A DNA stretch of 64,000 nt. It comes from Ganoderma boninense. Taxonomy: Eukaryota; Basidiomycota; Agaricomycetes; Polyporales; Polyporaceae. The first letter of the stretch is position 1; each line of letters opens with the position of its first letter. The notes under the pieces were generated by a model. The model worked only from the letters and a program-made list of their open reading frames with translations, did not search any database and was not told where the DNA came from. Position numbers and translations under genes: made by a program. The stretch lies in the NCBI GenBank assembly GCA_002900995.3, contig CM035309.1:4061682-4125681 (forward strand). The letters run 5' to 3'. This document shows positions 1 to 10,760 of this stretch, in pieces.

Positions 1-407
1 TGGAGGGTGACGGTGGCGACGAAGAGGCGCGCGAGCTTGGACGCCTTGGAGTCGTCCGTCGGGAAGGAGACCTTGACGGACGGGTTGTTGACGACGAAGC
101 CGGCGTTGACGTTCTGGTTGAGGTCTGCGAGGAACTCGTCGCGCGACGGCGGGCACGAGCAGGGGATGTTGATGTTGTTGATGCCCTTGCAGTTGCTGTG
201 CGCGCGGATGGGTGTGGTTGGTTAGTGACATGTCAAGGTAGGCATGGAGGCGAAGGAGCGCGCGTACCCAGTGCCGTCGGGGCTCGCGCCGGCCGTGACG
301 CCGAACTGGGGCACGAGGTTGGGGTCGACGTCGCGGCGGACGAGGGGGAGGGAGCTGACGGACGCGGCGATGGCGGCGGCGGCGAGGGCGGCAGTGGCGA
401 ACTTCAT
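1..407 (-). CDS. Small secreted protein, partial (cut by window start)
   Basis: The start codon is at 407-405. Exon 1 is 407-268, an intron with donor GTACGC and acceptor CACAG covers 267-196, and exon 2 runs from 195 off the window edge. The first 19 or so residues (MKFATAALAAAAIAASVSS) form a clear signal peptide, followed by a dibasic RR that could be a pro-peptide site. The mature part contains a Cys-rich stretch (NCKG...IPCSCPPSRDEF), then a region rich in Asn and Val. The splice restores frame exactly (GG|C gives Gly). This looks like a fungal secreted protein of unknown function; nothing enzymatic is visible. The C-terminus is missing, so length cannot be judged. Confidence 0.7.
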
Positions 408-615
408 GATGATTGTCGTGGATGTGCTAAGGAGTGTAGAGAAGGCGGTCCAATTAAACTCTCGAGGAGGGAACGGAGGGCGCAAGCGTCAAGCTTGGAA
501 GAGCAAGGCAAAACGGCCTAGAGACAAGGGTACGCCCGGCGTAAAAGAGAGAGAGACGGATGTTCCAGCTGTCGAGCAGAAGGGAATGGGGACCGTCGAC
601 GCCCTCCGCGGTGGA

Positions 616-622
616 CTTTATA
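616..622 (-). promoter_or_regulatory. TATA box upstream of the secreted-protein gene
   Basis: On the minus strand TATAAAG lies about 210 bases before the start codon at 407. It implies a leader of roughly 180 bases. It is the only good TATA match in this upstream stretch. Confidence 0.35.
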
Positions 623-699
623 CCGCCCCCACCCCTTTCCTCGGCCGCCCACTTTGTCCCCGCTAAACGTCGAGACAAGCGCGCCAAGGGTGCCGATCA

Positions 700-2150
700 C
701 AACAAAATCTCTCCCCGGGTGTGCGTTGTCATCTCGACCAATCGTCCTCCATCTCACCTGTCCATCTCTCATCATCTGGGCGTCCCACCGCCTATGTTTG
801 TCCTCCTCAATCGATCGGCTCCACTGCCCCCAAAGCACGTCTTACCCTCTAAACTTTCCTGTCTCCGCCTTGTCCAGACTGTCTGCAATACTCAACGCCG
901 CCCCACCCTCGTGGCCACACACGGAGGCTCCTTCATTCCATGTCGAGCCATTCAACGCTAGAGGTCGGCGCCCTTGTTATCCGCCGACGCCGTAACGCCA
1001 CGCTGGCGGACCTCATGCCCATGCGGTGCCTCGAACGCTATCGTCGAGTAGGGCTCAAGTGTTGAAGGTGTCTCGGTGTCAACGGAGAACCTGCCACCCA
1101 GTCTCTCCGTTAAGATTCGTGCCCTTGGCGTCCTCGTCATCCCGCGCGCTGGAGTAGGAACTCCTACTAACCGCCTCGTAATCTCCGGCACTGTATTGTG
1201 CCTTGGGCTTCCCTTCCTGCGTTGCGGCGTGGTGCTGTAAGCTTTGTTCGGCGTCGTGAGCAATAAGTGAGCAACGATGGAACGACTCGGAAACGGAGAC
1301 GAAAGCCCTCTTCGATAATCTGTGATGACCACCCACGGTTCTCAAATTTTCGCGCCGAGGAGGATCGAATCCGTTTGCGTGCGTGTCTCAGGCTGATCGC
1401 ACATGTTATTGCCGAGACGGCGGGCAGTGGAGGTGTACTTACACTCTTGTCGTTGATTCGCTCCTCTTGAGGAATGACCAATGGTAGAGATGGTGGCTTG
1501 TGGTGGCCGGAGGATTTGGCCGATCATAGAGACGAGGGGATGATGGATGATGGGCTACCAACAAATGTTGATGGTGGGCACAGCAGCAAGAAGCCTCCTG
1601 GGACCTGTCCCATCGTACGCGCGTGCAGTGCACGCGGGTGACGTACGCTTGCCCTCGGCGTGGGGATCTTGAAGTCGTAATCGGGGAGACTCGAGGCTTG
1701 AGGCGAGCCAGGACGAGCGAACGGGAAGTGCTAGTGCTGGCTGTGCGAGACAGGTACACCGAGAGGCCCGCTGCGGACCTCGACGTCAGCCAAAATAACG
1801 TTTATGAGGGGGGACGTACGCCCGTACTTGGGGTGGATTACGCCCAATAGAGGAGGCGAGGAGCTGAGGATGGACGGGGATCCGAGTGGAAGGGCAGCTG
1901 GCGACGAACTTACTGCGACGAGCTGTGGGACAGACCGATCGAGGTAGCCTGCATGCAGCTCTGGCCAAGGGGCTCGGCGAGTTCGGCGACAAACATAAAA
2001 ACGCGGTCGTGAGTGCTCTCAGTGACTCCAGGGTAAGCGTTGTGGACCTGAGATTGTGGGTAGGTCAAGAACTTCGGGTACGCCGAGTCGGCGAGTTGGG
2101 AGCTTAGGCTAAAACATTACGTATATTCAATGGTGTTAAGTCCCCAAAAT
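700..2150. other. Intergenic stretch with no supported gene
   Basis: Both strands were read. Only short frames without recognisable domains or consistent splice structure were found. The minus strand between about 1750 and 1160 has several overlapping short open frames that could include exons of a small gene, but no family could be recognised and no coherent start-to-stop path was found. Confidence 0.4.
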
Positions 2151-2153
2151 TAA

Positions 2154-2225
2154 TCCGATATGGTGTAGTGGCTAACATTATCGCCTCTCACGCGATAGCC
2201 CGGGGTTCGATTCCCCGTGTCGGAA
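2154..2225 (+). tRNA. tRNA-Glu (anticodon CTC)
   Basis: A full cloverleaf can be drawn in 72 nt. The acceptor stem TCCGATA pairs with TGTCGGA (one T-G pair), followed by discriminator A. The anticodon stem ATCGC/GCGAT encloses the loop CTCTCAC with anticodon CTC. The T arm is GGGG-TTCGATT-CCCC with the invariant TTC. There is no intron. It decodes GAG codons. Confidence 0.96.
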
Positions 2226-2226
2226 C

Positions 2227-2231
2227 TTTTT
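2227..2231 (+). terminator. RNA polymerase III terminator (T5)
   Basis: A run of five T begins two bases after the tRNA discriminator base, as expected for Pol III termination. Confidence 0.8.
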
Positions 2232-2448
2232 CTCCACCCACCTTCACTCCAACACCAAATTCCAAGTTGGAAAGGTGCCGGCTATCTCCGACTGGCTCAG
2301 GTAGCGTTTCTCCAACTTTTTCATCTACTGAAGCACAGAGGAAGTAACATATGGTCTTATCGCCGGTGCGTTGTGACCAAGCCCGGCAGCGTACTGGTTT
2401 TTATCGATTTCTAGCACAGGCATCGTCTTCCTCTGCAGTTCGAAGGCC

Positions 2449-3618
2449 ATGGATCCAACGTTACTAAACGCTGCGACTGTCGACATCGCCGCAGGTATGG
2501 ACGTCGACGGCGTTAGTAACACTGGTGACCAGAACGCACCACCTCCCGCAACTCTGCTCGTGTCAGACGAGGTTCAGAAGGACTCAGAGTTGTGGTTCGA
2601 AGACGGGAATGTTATCGCCATCGCGCAGAACGTCGCTTTCCGCTTCCACAAGGGCGTCCTATCTCATCACTCCCAGGTCTTCCGCGATCTCTTCCTCGTT
2701 CCGCAACCTTCCTCCTCAGAGGCCAGTGCGATCGATGCCCTTGACGGTTGTCCAGTTGTTCGTGTCTCGGACACCACCTACGACTTCCGGGAGCTTCTCC
2801 GCGCGCTGTACGGCGGCGTAAGGTACGCTGCCCTCCGTCTTGCGTCCACACCCGACGTACCCGACACTGACGTCCCACCACCTTGTAGCTACCTCGATCC
2901 CAGCAAGTCCGCCACCTTCCCCGTCCTCGCCGCCCTCGCCCGCCTCGCGCACAAGTACCAGCTCGACCAGCTCCTCGACGCCGCCGTCCACTGCCTCAAG
3001 CGCTCCTTCACCACCCGCCTCAACGTCTGGGACCGCTCGGGCGGCTTCGACCCCACGCGCTCCCCCATGCGCCTCCACCGCGACAACGCGATCGAGGCCC
3101 TCAACCTCTTCCGCCTCCTCGACGCGCCCGCGCTGCCGATGCTGCCCATGGCCGTGTACGGCTGCTGCCAGCTCCCGCCGAGAGCCCTCGTACACGGCAT
3201 CCGCCGCACGGACGGTGCGTCGCTGGAGTGCCTCTCGCCCGACGACCTCGAGCGGTGCATTGCCGCCAAGGAGAGCCTGATGCGCCAGAGCGTCCGCTTG
3301 CTGGCGGGCCTGTGTAACGCGCTCGAAGCGCGCATCGCGCACGCCGCGGACGACGGACGGTGCCCGTCCCCGTTCACTTGCGGCGTCACTATGAAGGAGT
3401 GGCTTGACGAGTGGCGCTGGGCTCCGGAGGAGCATGTGGACGAGGACCCGCTCGATAGATACTATGTGGCGAAGCTGGACCAGGCGGGAGAGGACGAGAC
3501 GCTGTGCGCGGCGTGCGTGGACGCGATGAAGGACGGTCTGGCGGGGCTGCGGGGCGAGGTGTGGGCGAGCCTTCCGGAGCTGATGGGGCTGGAGATTGCG
3601 GGGTGGCCTTCTGCCTGA
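2449..3618 (+). CDS. BTB/POZ domain protein
   Basis: The start is ATG at 2449 in a fair context (GGCCATGG). Residues about 45-130 carry a BTB-like region: ELWFEDGNVIAIAQ, then FRFHKGVLSHHSQVFRDLF, then a YDFRELLRALYGG segment, followed by an alpha-helical part (LARLAHKYQLDQLLDAA). A probable 66-nt intron lies at 2823-2888 (GTACGC...TTGTAG); it is a multiple of three and stop-free, so both a 389-residue unspliced and a 367-residue spliced product are possible. The remnant at 7950-8135 has an intron at the same place, which favours splicing. The C-terminal part has a CAAC pair and ends with WASLPELMGLEIAGWPSA. BTB proteins act in protein-protein contacts, often as adaptors for Cullin-3 ligases; the partner here is unknown. 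Such genes are strongly expanded in mushroom genomes. Confidence 0.85.
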   Translation: MDPTLLNAATVDIAAGMDVDGVSNTGDQNAPPPATLLVSDEVQKDSELWFEDGNVIAIAQNVAFRFHKGVLSHHSQVFRDLFLVPQPSSSEASAIDALDGCPVVRVSDTTYDFRELLRALYGGVRYAALRLASTPDVPDTDVPPPCSYLDPSKSATFPVLAALARLAHKYQLDQLLDAAVHCLKRSFTTRLNVWDRSGGFDPTRSPMRLHRDNAIEALNLFRLLDAPALPMLPMAVYGCCQLPPRALVHGIRRTDGASLECLSPDDLERCIAAKESLMRQSVRLLAGLCNALEARIAHAADDGRCPSPFTCGVTMKEWLDEWRWAPEEHVDEDPLDRYYVAKLDQAGEDETLCAACVDAMKDGLAGLRGEVWASLPELMGLEIAGWPSA

Positions 3619-4400
3619 ATACGGACGATGTACGGGAGGAGGGAATGTGGCCGCGGCTGCGTGTTTTGTAGGTGTCGATGCTGCATCCACGCTACATATA
3701 AGTAGTAATTCTCTTGTCCAGGTTACATGACGACGTCCATGCCCCGGCCTCACTAATAACATGCCAGAACGCGCGATGATCCCCAGTCAGAACCCCTCCC
3801 ATTTTCAGCGATTGGGAATCAATCGGAGCAAGGCACTTACGCGCCTCCTACTAGTACTTTCCGTTGGAAAGTCCTTTCTGTCATTACAGTATAGTTCACT
3901 TCCATATGAGAGCGTTCTTAGTTTGTACAACCACACCGGGCGTTCGACCGTCTTAACTTATGTCGAAGACTTGTAGGTTGTAACATGTGCATAAGTATAT
4001 TGGACTGTTACTCCGCTCCATGTCTATTTTAGACTGTCCTCCGATCTCGCCCCGGGCTTCCCGTCAACGACAACATCGGCCTCCCCGACATGACTCTTTA
4101 TGACGGGAGCACGGCGTCCCTCCCTTCGACCAGCTTCCTTCTTCCACCCACCATGTTGCCTCCCTCGGTGCATCCTTCCCACAGGTTCTCCTGTCTCGCC
4201 CAGTTATGCGCCCGGTGTCCGGACACAAGGCAAGTCCAATGTTTATTTATTCGTTCAGGTAAGTGCATCGCTATATAGGGCAATGCGCCCGCAGGTGAGC
4301 GCGCGCGCATGAGTCCGCGACGTTGATATTGTCTGTATCAGCTAATGATCGCCGTTTCTCTGGTATTATTCGAAGGCGCGACAAGGGAGGACAGCAGGCG
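3619..4400. other. Intergenic, no gene seen
   Basis: This stretch holds the BTB 3' flank, an AT-richer part around 3800-4020 and a pyrimidine-rich part around 4100-4200. No open frame with recognisable content was found on either strand. Confidence 0.4.
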
Positions 4401-4402
4401 GG

Positions 4403-4467
4403 CTTCACGAATATGAGAGCCCGCGGTCGTGGCTGCGGTGCCGGCGTTTTATTGCGGGGAGCGTGTC
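4403..4467 (+). pseudogene. Kinase 3'-end fragment (copy of 6843-6907)
   Basis: About 65 bases match the end of the kinase domain of the gene at 5280-6977, from TTCACGAA.ATGAGAGC to GCGGGGAGCGTGTC, with a few substitutions. It is directly followed by unrelated sequence and then a BTB remnant, so it is a displaced scrap of the duplicated locus, not a gene. Confidence 0.7.
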
Positions 4468-4512
4468 ATCGGCAGCAGGGTTCATCAGCTATGCGATGTG
4501 CGTGGGCCGAAG

Positions 4513-4860
4513 CATACTTCACCACCCACTTCCACGTTTGGGAGAATGCGCAAAAGGGGGAGCGAGACGTCCCATCCACTTTCTCCCCAAACCCAGCCGC
4601 CTCCGATGCTGTTGATGCCGTCAATATCGCGCGCGTGGCAGGGAAGCGGTCCCTCCTGCCTGTCGCGCTGTACCTGTGTTGCCAGCTAGACCCCGTCGAC
4701 CTCACCCAGGGCGTGAAGTGCTCCGAAGAGCACACGTAGGTCTTCTCCCTCTCCAGTGCCGACGTCGCTCTCTGTCTTCGCGCGAAGCAGACACTCCTGG
4801 GACCTGAAGGCGTCCATGAACGTCGCCATCTCCCTCTTGCTGTATCCATGCAGTAGGGGC
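4513..4860 (+). pseudogene. BTB gene remnant with premature stop
   Basis: The translation keeps the order of landmarks of the 2449-3618 gene: FTT-F-VW, then a stretch ending LLPVALYLCCQL (intact gene: MLPMAVYGCCQL), then after a stop SSADVALCLRAKQTLL (intact gene: SPDDLERCIAAKESLM). The in-frame TAG is at 4737-4739. The N-terminal BTB fold is absent. This is a decayed paralogue of the neighbouring BTB gene. Confidence 0.7.
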
Positions 4861-5279
4861 CCACCGGGGCCGAAGTTCGATTCGTTGTGTATAACCGGGT
4901 ATACAGCGGGACCTCGGAGTCCAGTATGCTGCAGCTGGATGAAGATCCCCATCAAGGCAATTAGTGTTTTATCATATGATTTAAGTGAGACTCGGACTTT
5001 GCAGATAGACCGCAGGACAAGGTTCCTAGCTCCAGCAAAGCGGGGTCGATGGCCTAGACGCAGGGATACAAGGCGGGGGTGGAGCCTGAGGAGGGTCTCA
5101 TAACGCTGAGCGAGTGGTGGACGGCTGCCCATTCACAAGCTCCGCGTGAGAACACAAAGGGCGCACATCGGTCTCACCCTCAGCTCTCCTTCCTTCTCTC
5201 ACTCCATCCACCACATCCCTCAGGCCTCGGGCCTCGACTCCGGGGACACATATTTTGGTCTAGTCTCCTCGTCATCCAT

Positions 5280-6977
5280 ATGTTAGGCCTCAATCCCTTG
5301 CAAACCCTTCTCTCATCCATGTCCTCTGCTCCTCCTCGGCGAGTCTCCGTCGCTGTCTACGGTACTTTCTCCTCTCACTGGCAGCAACCTCGCCGCGCCT
5401 TCTAACGTGTTCGTGTGGTCGTCTAGGAAGACCTGGTACCGGCAAGAAGTCCTTGGTATCCGTCCTGGTGCGTTTGCATTCCTCGTCACGCAGTGAACAT
5501 TGGTGACATGGGGAACCAAGAACAACCGGGTCTACCGTTGTCCCCAGGATGGGCGACTTCTCGTGCTCGACGTTCAGCTCGGAGCCGAGCTCTCCAAGGC
5601 CTCTGTCGCTCTTATCCTAGTCGATGCTCAGAGTCCCAAGGTCCTCACACGGACGACTCTCGACATGGCGCGGACTACGGCCACGTCCGCCTGTGTTGTG
5701 CATACAAAAGTCGACCTGCTCCCAGCCGACCACTCCCCCGCACATCTACACTATCTCGGCAGTGTTCCCTACCTGGCGTTCTTTTTTGGCGTTGACTGCC
5801 TGTCTGTGAGTGTGACGACCGGCGAAGGAGTAGACGGCGTCCTCTCGTTCATCGGTGCGTCTGCTTCCCGTTCCTTCTCGTCTCGCCGCTGCACATCTTT
5901 TCTTTTTCCACCAGCGCAGTCCGTGACCGGATGCGCCCCCCCTGCCCGGTCGTTCACGTGGAGTACCGTATTCCCTATCCACCGGCTCTTCACCTATCTG
6001 CTGGACTGCATCGCCGCGTGCTTCGCTCTGCCCCCACCCGCGCCGTTGCCCGACGTGAGTAGCGATGTTCCCTATCACGCCCTGGCACCCACTCATTGTG
6101 CAACCCCAACCCGCAGCCTACCGCCGAGCTCGCGCGCCTCACGTCTGACTCAGTCGTCGACCAGCTCGAAGGAGATCCCGCATATGCCCCCTGGAGGCAA
6201 GAACTCCGACGTCGGCTCAACGCGGAGGACTCGCCATGGAGTGTGGGAGTGACGCGCATCAGCCCGTCGCTGCTCGTCAAGTCCCCCAGGGGCTCAGAGC
6301 GCGAGAGCATGGCGTTCGTGCGCGAGCACACGACGATCCCCATCCCCCGCGACCTCTGTCCCGAGCTCGGCAGCCTCGTGATGGACTTCATCGACGGCGA
6401 GATGCTGTACGAGTGCTGGGACAGGCTGAGCCGCTTCATGCAGTTCCGCGTCGCGTGCACGCTGCGCCTGTACATCAAGCAGCTGCGGGCGCTGACACGC
6501 GCGACGCCCGGGGCGGTCGACGACGCGCGCGTCTGTGGCGTGGTCTTCAACCAGTACTTCTACGGCCCGTTTGCGACCATGCGCGCGTTCCGCCAGCTCT
6601 GCGAAGAGCTGGTGTCTGAAGGGTGGAGCCCCGTCGCACGCCGTGCCTTCCTGGCGAAGGAAGCGTCGCGGCCCTGCCCGCGTGTGGACCTGAGCCAGAT
6701 GCCGGTGTTCACGCACGGGGACCTGAATTCGAGCAACATCATGCTCGATCGGCAAGGATGCTTATGGGTGCTCGACTGGGCGACGGCGGGGTTCTACCCG
6801 CCGAGCATGGAGGCCGTCGTCATGCAGCGGGTGGACGAGTGCTTTCACGAAGATGAGAGCCCGCGGTCGTGGCTGCGTTACAGGCCTTTCATTGCGGGGA
6901 GCGTGTCTGAGGAGGAGGAGGCGTTCTGGCATTACTTGACTGCTGGCACGAATCACTGGTCTGGTGATTCGTGTTAG
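5280..6977 (+). CDS. P-loop GTPase-like domain fused to APH-type kinase domain, copy A
   Basis: Five exons fit in phase: 5280-5361, 5427-5467, 5521-5854, 5915-6054, 6117-6977 (485 residues). The start at 5280 (MLGL) is conserved in copy B; an in-frame ATG at 5319 is the alternative. Residues about 20-130 look like a small G domain: a Walker A-like GRPGTGKKS, then VLDVQLG and LILVDAQ, a TKVD motif typical of guanine recognition, and TTGEGVDGVLSFI. A hydrophobic helix (LFTYLLDCIAACFAL) links to a C-terminal kinase-like domain of the aminoglycoside-phosphotransferase superfamily with catalytic loop HGDLNSSNIMLD and metal-binding VLDWATAGFYP. Substrate unknown. The Walker A Lys is followed by Lys instead of Ser/Thr, so nucleotide binding by the first domain may be weakened. 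The gene lies in a mirror arrangement with copy B. The fusion rests on frame and splice logic, not on transcripts; two separate genes remain possible. Confidence 0.75.
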
Positions 6978-7949
6978 CCATCTGGCGCGGCGGACGTTGG
7001 AGGGGGAGCAGGTAGGTCTTCCCCGCCACATGCAAGGGAGCATGGTTCACGGTGTTGGCGGGGCGTCGGCGGCAGGGTTCATGGATTGTTGGATGGATCG
7101 CGTCCGGTGCAGGGTTCTCGGGGAGCATGAAAAGGTTGCGGTGTTCGTCCGTTCGCAGCTTCTTTTTCTCTCTGAGGTAGCCTTTGGGGAGGCTGACGGC
7201 GTCGTCGACGAGTAGGGAGATTTCGTACTTTGTAGCCTAGCTGGATGTATGTGGACAGTCAGGCGAACTTGAAGGTGGGTGTCGCAACCAAGGGGCTACA
7301 GTGTCTCCGTGCTACAAAACATGAGTAGATTCAATGTGTACCAGGATGCACTATATGAAGTAGTCTAAGCCGCCTCAGCTGTGTTCGACAGGTGCGTGGG
7401 ACATCTGCTCAGATGATCAGAGCGTCCGAAGGACGGGAGGGGCCGGGGAGGCTTCGAAGAACGCCTGCAAGGCCCAGGGCCCACGTATCAAGGTAGGATT
7501 GTTAGGACACGAGTATAATGACAACATATACGATGAATGAAACAGGAACGCGTGTCCACCGAAGGCGTGGTGGTGCGCCCCATACCCGGGATAACAGGGA
7601 CACGAGGGAAATGCTCGCCGAGGAGTACGCTGGAGGGAAGGATCGCGGGTCATCGGTCATCACGCGTTCTGCGATGTCTGGGGCCGAGGCATGAATGTTG
7701 TTAACCTTGACAAGCGTATTGTTTCATAGTCACGACGATCGTATACCGCGCGGTCACCTACAAAGCACATAGCTTCCTACTACATGCGGTTTCACTGCTC
7801 GACTCATTTTCTTTATGACCAGCCCTGAAATTGGGACACACCGGCATGGAATCGGCATTCAACATATTCATCGCTGCGGAGACATCGGCTTATATGCTGG
7901 CGGCGCGGTTTACACTCACCTTATGCTATTATCTATACCGCAGACGAGC
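6978..7949. other. Spacer between inverted duplicates, no gene seen
   Basis: This is the centre of the inverted duplication. It contains short frames only, with no domain recognised on either strand. Confidence 0.4.
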
Positions 7950-8135
7950 TCTGACTTGAGAGAGCTTCTCCACGCACTTGGCGGTGACGTGAGGTACGTT
8001 ACCATCCTTTAAGTTATCTTGCACACAGACACTCAATGACGTTACGCCGAATTTAATATTTCAGCAACTTCCATCCCAGCAAATTTGGCACATTTCTCAT
8101 CCGAGTCCCCGCGGGCCTCGCGCACGAGTACTTTC
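7950..8135 (+). pseudogene. BTB gene remnant keeping its intron
   Basis: The frame DLRELLHALGGDVR corresponds to DFRELLRALYGGVR of the intact BTB gene. An intron follows at the same position (GTACGT at 7994 to TTTCAG at 8064), then a decayed exon matching the YLDPSKSATF...RLAHKY segment (8065-8135). The start, upstream BTB fold and all the rest are missing. Confidence 0.65.
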
Positions 8136-8189
8136 ACCCTTATGCTCAGGAATCTTGTATGAACGTGAATGTCTGTCTGTATCCACCAG

Positions 8190-9875
8190 TTAATGTGGAT
8201 CACCGGGCCAGTTATTGGTGCCAGAACTGAAGTAATGCCAAAACGCGTCCTCCTCGTCAGACACGCTCCCCGCAATGAAAGGCCTGTAACGCAGCCACGA
8301 CCGCGGGCTGTCATCTGCGTGAAGCCACTCGTCCACCCGCTGCATGGCGACGGCCTCCATGCTCGGCGGGTAGAACCCCGCCGTCGCCCAGTCGAGCACC
8401 CATAAGCATCCTTGCCGATCGAGCATGATGTTGCTCGAATTCAGGTCCCCGTGCGTGAACACCGGCATCTGGCTCAGGTCCACACGCGGGCAGGGCCGCG
8501 ACGCTTCCTTCGCCAGGAAGGCACGGCGTGCGACGGGGCTCCACCCCTCGAACACGACCTCTTCGCAGAACTGTCGGAACGCGCGCACGGTCGCGAACGG
8601 GCCGTACGCGTACTGGTTGAAGACGACGCCACAGACACGCGCGTCGTTTATGGACCCGGGGGTTGCGCGCGTCATCGATCGCAGCTGCTTCGTGTACAGA
8701 CGCAACGTGCATGCGACGCGGAACTGCATGAAAAGGCTCAGCCGGTCCCAGCACTCCCACAGCATCTCGCCGTCGATGAAATCCATCACGAGGTAGTCGA
8801 GCGCAGGACAGAGGTCGCGGGGGATGGGGATGGTCGTGTGCTCGCGCACGAAGGCCATGCTCTCGCGCTCGGAGTCCCCGCAGGACTTGACGAGCAGCGA
8901 CGGGCTTATGCGGGTCACTGGCACACTCCATGGCGAGTCCTCCGCACCGAGCCGACGCTTGAGGTCTGTCCTCCAGGTGGCGCATGTTGGATCGCGTTTG
9001 AGCTGGTGGATGACGGAGTCGGATGTGAGAGGCGCGAGCTCGGCGGTCGGCTGCGGGTTGGGGTTGTACAGTGAGTGGGTGCCAGGGCATGCAGGAAACG
9101 TCGCTACTCACGTCGGGCAACGGCGCGGGTGGGGGCAGAGCGAAGCACGCCGCGATGCAGTCCAGCAGATAGGTAAAGAGCCGGTGGATGGGGAACACGG
9201 CAGTGCGCCACGTGAGCGGGGGAGGGGGAGCAGATCCGGTCACGGACTGCGCTGGTAGAGAAAGGAAAGATGTGCAGCGGCGAGACAAGAAGGAACGGGA
9301 AGCAACGGACCGATGAACGAGAGGATGCCATCTACTCCTTCGCCGGTCGTCAGACTGACAGGCAGACAGTCGACGTCAAAAAAGAAGGCCAGGTAGGGAA
9401 CACTGCCGAGATAGTGTAGATGCGTGGGGGAGCGGTCGGCTGGGAGCAGGTCGACTTTGGTATGCACGACGCAAGTAGACGTGGCCATAGTTCGCGCCAT
9501 GTCGAGAGTCGCCTGTGTGAGGACCTTGGGGCTCTGAGCATCGATCAGGATAAGAGCGACAGAGGCCTTGGAGAGTTCAGACCCAAGTTGAACGTCGAGC
9601 ACGAGAAGGCGTCCATCTTGGGGACATCGGTGAACGCGGTTGTGCTGGGCTCCACGTCACCGCTGTCCACTGTGTGACAAGGAAATGCAAACGCACCAGG
9701 ACGGATATCAAGGACGTCTTGCCAGTACCAGGTCCTCCTAGATGACCATACGAACAGGTTAGAAGGCCGGACGAGGTTGCTGAGAGGATTGAAAGGTACC
9801 GTATACAGCGACGGAGACTCGCTGTGGAGGAGCGGGGTGGAACGTAGACTGGAGGAGATTTTTGAGGCCCAACAT
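8190..9875 (-). CDS. P-loop GTPase-like domain fused to APH-type kinase domain, copy B
   Basis: Inverted paralogue of the gene at 5280-6977. Exons: 9875-9800, 9737-9697, 9644-9311, 9251-9112, 9050-8190; exons 2 to 5 have exactly the same lengths as in copy A (41, 334, 140, 861 nt), giving 483 residues. The Walker A is canonical here (GGPGTGKTS); TKVDLLPAD and TTGEGVDGIL follow. The kinase part has HGDLNSSNIMLD and VLDWATAGFYP unchanged. Exon 3 must use the acceptor GCCCAG before CACAACCGC; copy A has ACCAAG at the same place. No stop or frameshift was found, so both copies appear intact. Role and substrate unknown; an ATP- or GTP-dependent small-molecule or protein kinase is an inference from fold only. 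Confidence 0.75.
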
Positions 9876-10107
9876 GTGGTCCAGGCGACACAGAGGGAGA
9901 GTCTGAGGCTCGAGGTCGGAGGGATGGGAGTGGATGGGAGTGGATGGAGTGCGAGAGGAGCACCGCCGTGGGTTCTCACGCCTGCTCATCTTCATCTCTT
10001 ATGTCGTGTCCATGGTAGGTGAAATCCACATTGCAAGTGCATCATCATAAATTGGCACACAACTGCTTGTTGGGCCTCAATTATTCTTTCACAAACCCTT
10101 CTTCAAT

Positions 10108-10760
10108 CCATGTCCACCGCTCCTCCTCAGCGAGTCTCCGTCGCTGTCTACGGTACGTATACTTTCTCGTCTCAGCCACCTCGCCACGCCTTTTGATCTA
10201 TTTGTGTCATTGTCTAGCAGGGCCCGGCACTGGCAATAAGTCCCCGATATCCGTCCGGATGCGCTTGCATTCCTTGTCACACAGTGAACAGTACTAGTGG
10301 TGAGATGTGGAACCAAGAACAACTGGGTCTACCGTTGTCCCCAAGCTGGTGGACGCTTTCTCGTGCTCGACGTTCAACTCGGGGCCAAGCTCTCCGAGGC
10401 CTCCGTCGCTGTCGCTCTCATCCTTCTCCATGCTGGTAAGCCCAAGGACCTCTCACAGATGACTCTCAACGTGGTGGGCACCGTGGCCGCGTCCGCTTCC
10501 GTCGTCCATACAAAAATCGACCTTCTTCCATGCGACCCCTCCCCCAAGCGTCTACGCCATCTCGGCAGTGTTCCCTACCTGGCGCACGTTTTTCATAGTG
10601 CCTGCCCGTCAGTATGACCACTGGAGAAGGAGTAGATGACGTGCTATCGTCCATCGGTGCGTTTTTTCTTGTTTCTCGTTGCCTCGTTGCCCCTGCAGTC
10701 AACAGCAATTTATCGAAAGCTGACGGGGTCTGTAATGTCTTGTTCAGACATTCCACTAGA
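10108..10760 (+). pseudogene. Third, truncated copy of the GTPase-like/kinase gene (copy C)
   Basis: Exon 1 (MSTAPPQRVSVAVYG) and most of exon 3 (NNWVYRCPQ, FLVLDVQLG, VVHTKIDLLP, TTGEGVDDVLSSI) are recognisable. The P-loop reads GPGTGNKS, with the Walker Lys displaced. The donor after exon 2, GT in copies A and B, is changed (GTCCGGATGCG). Sequence similarity stops shortly after the position of intron 4 and the whole kinase domain is absent. Confidence 0.75.

Noticed and set aside
5915..6060. Alternative reading in which the GTPase-like protein ends with VARRE and a stop at 6060
   Set aside because: This needs the acceptor GCGCAG and gives a Pro/Arg-rich tail. The CCACCAG acceptor directly after the pyrimidine tract keeps the frame, gives a normal last helix (FIAQSV) and leads to the kinase exon with a perfect GTGAGT donor in both copies.
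9618..9644. Copy B acceptor loss (CCAAG instead of CCCAG) that would make copy B a pseudogene
   Set aside because: An acceptor 27 bases upstream (GCCCAG before CACAACCGC) is in frame, and the equivalent acceptor with the same frame exists in copy A, so copy B is not broken.
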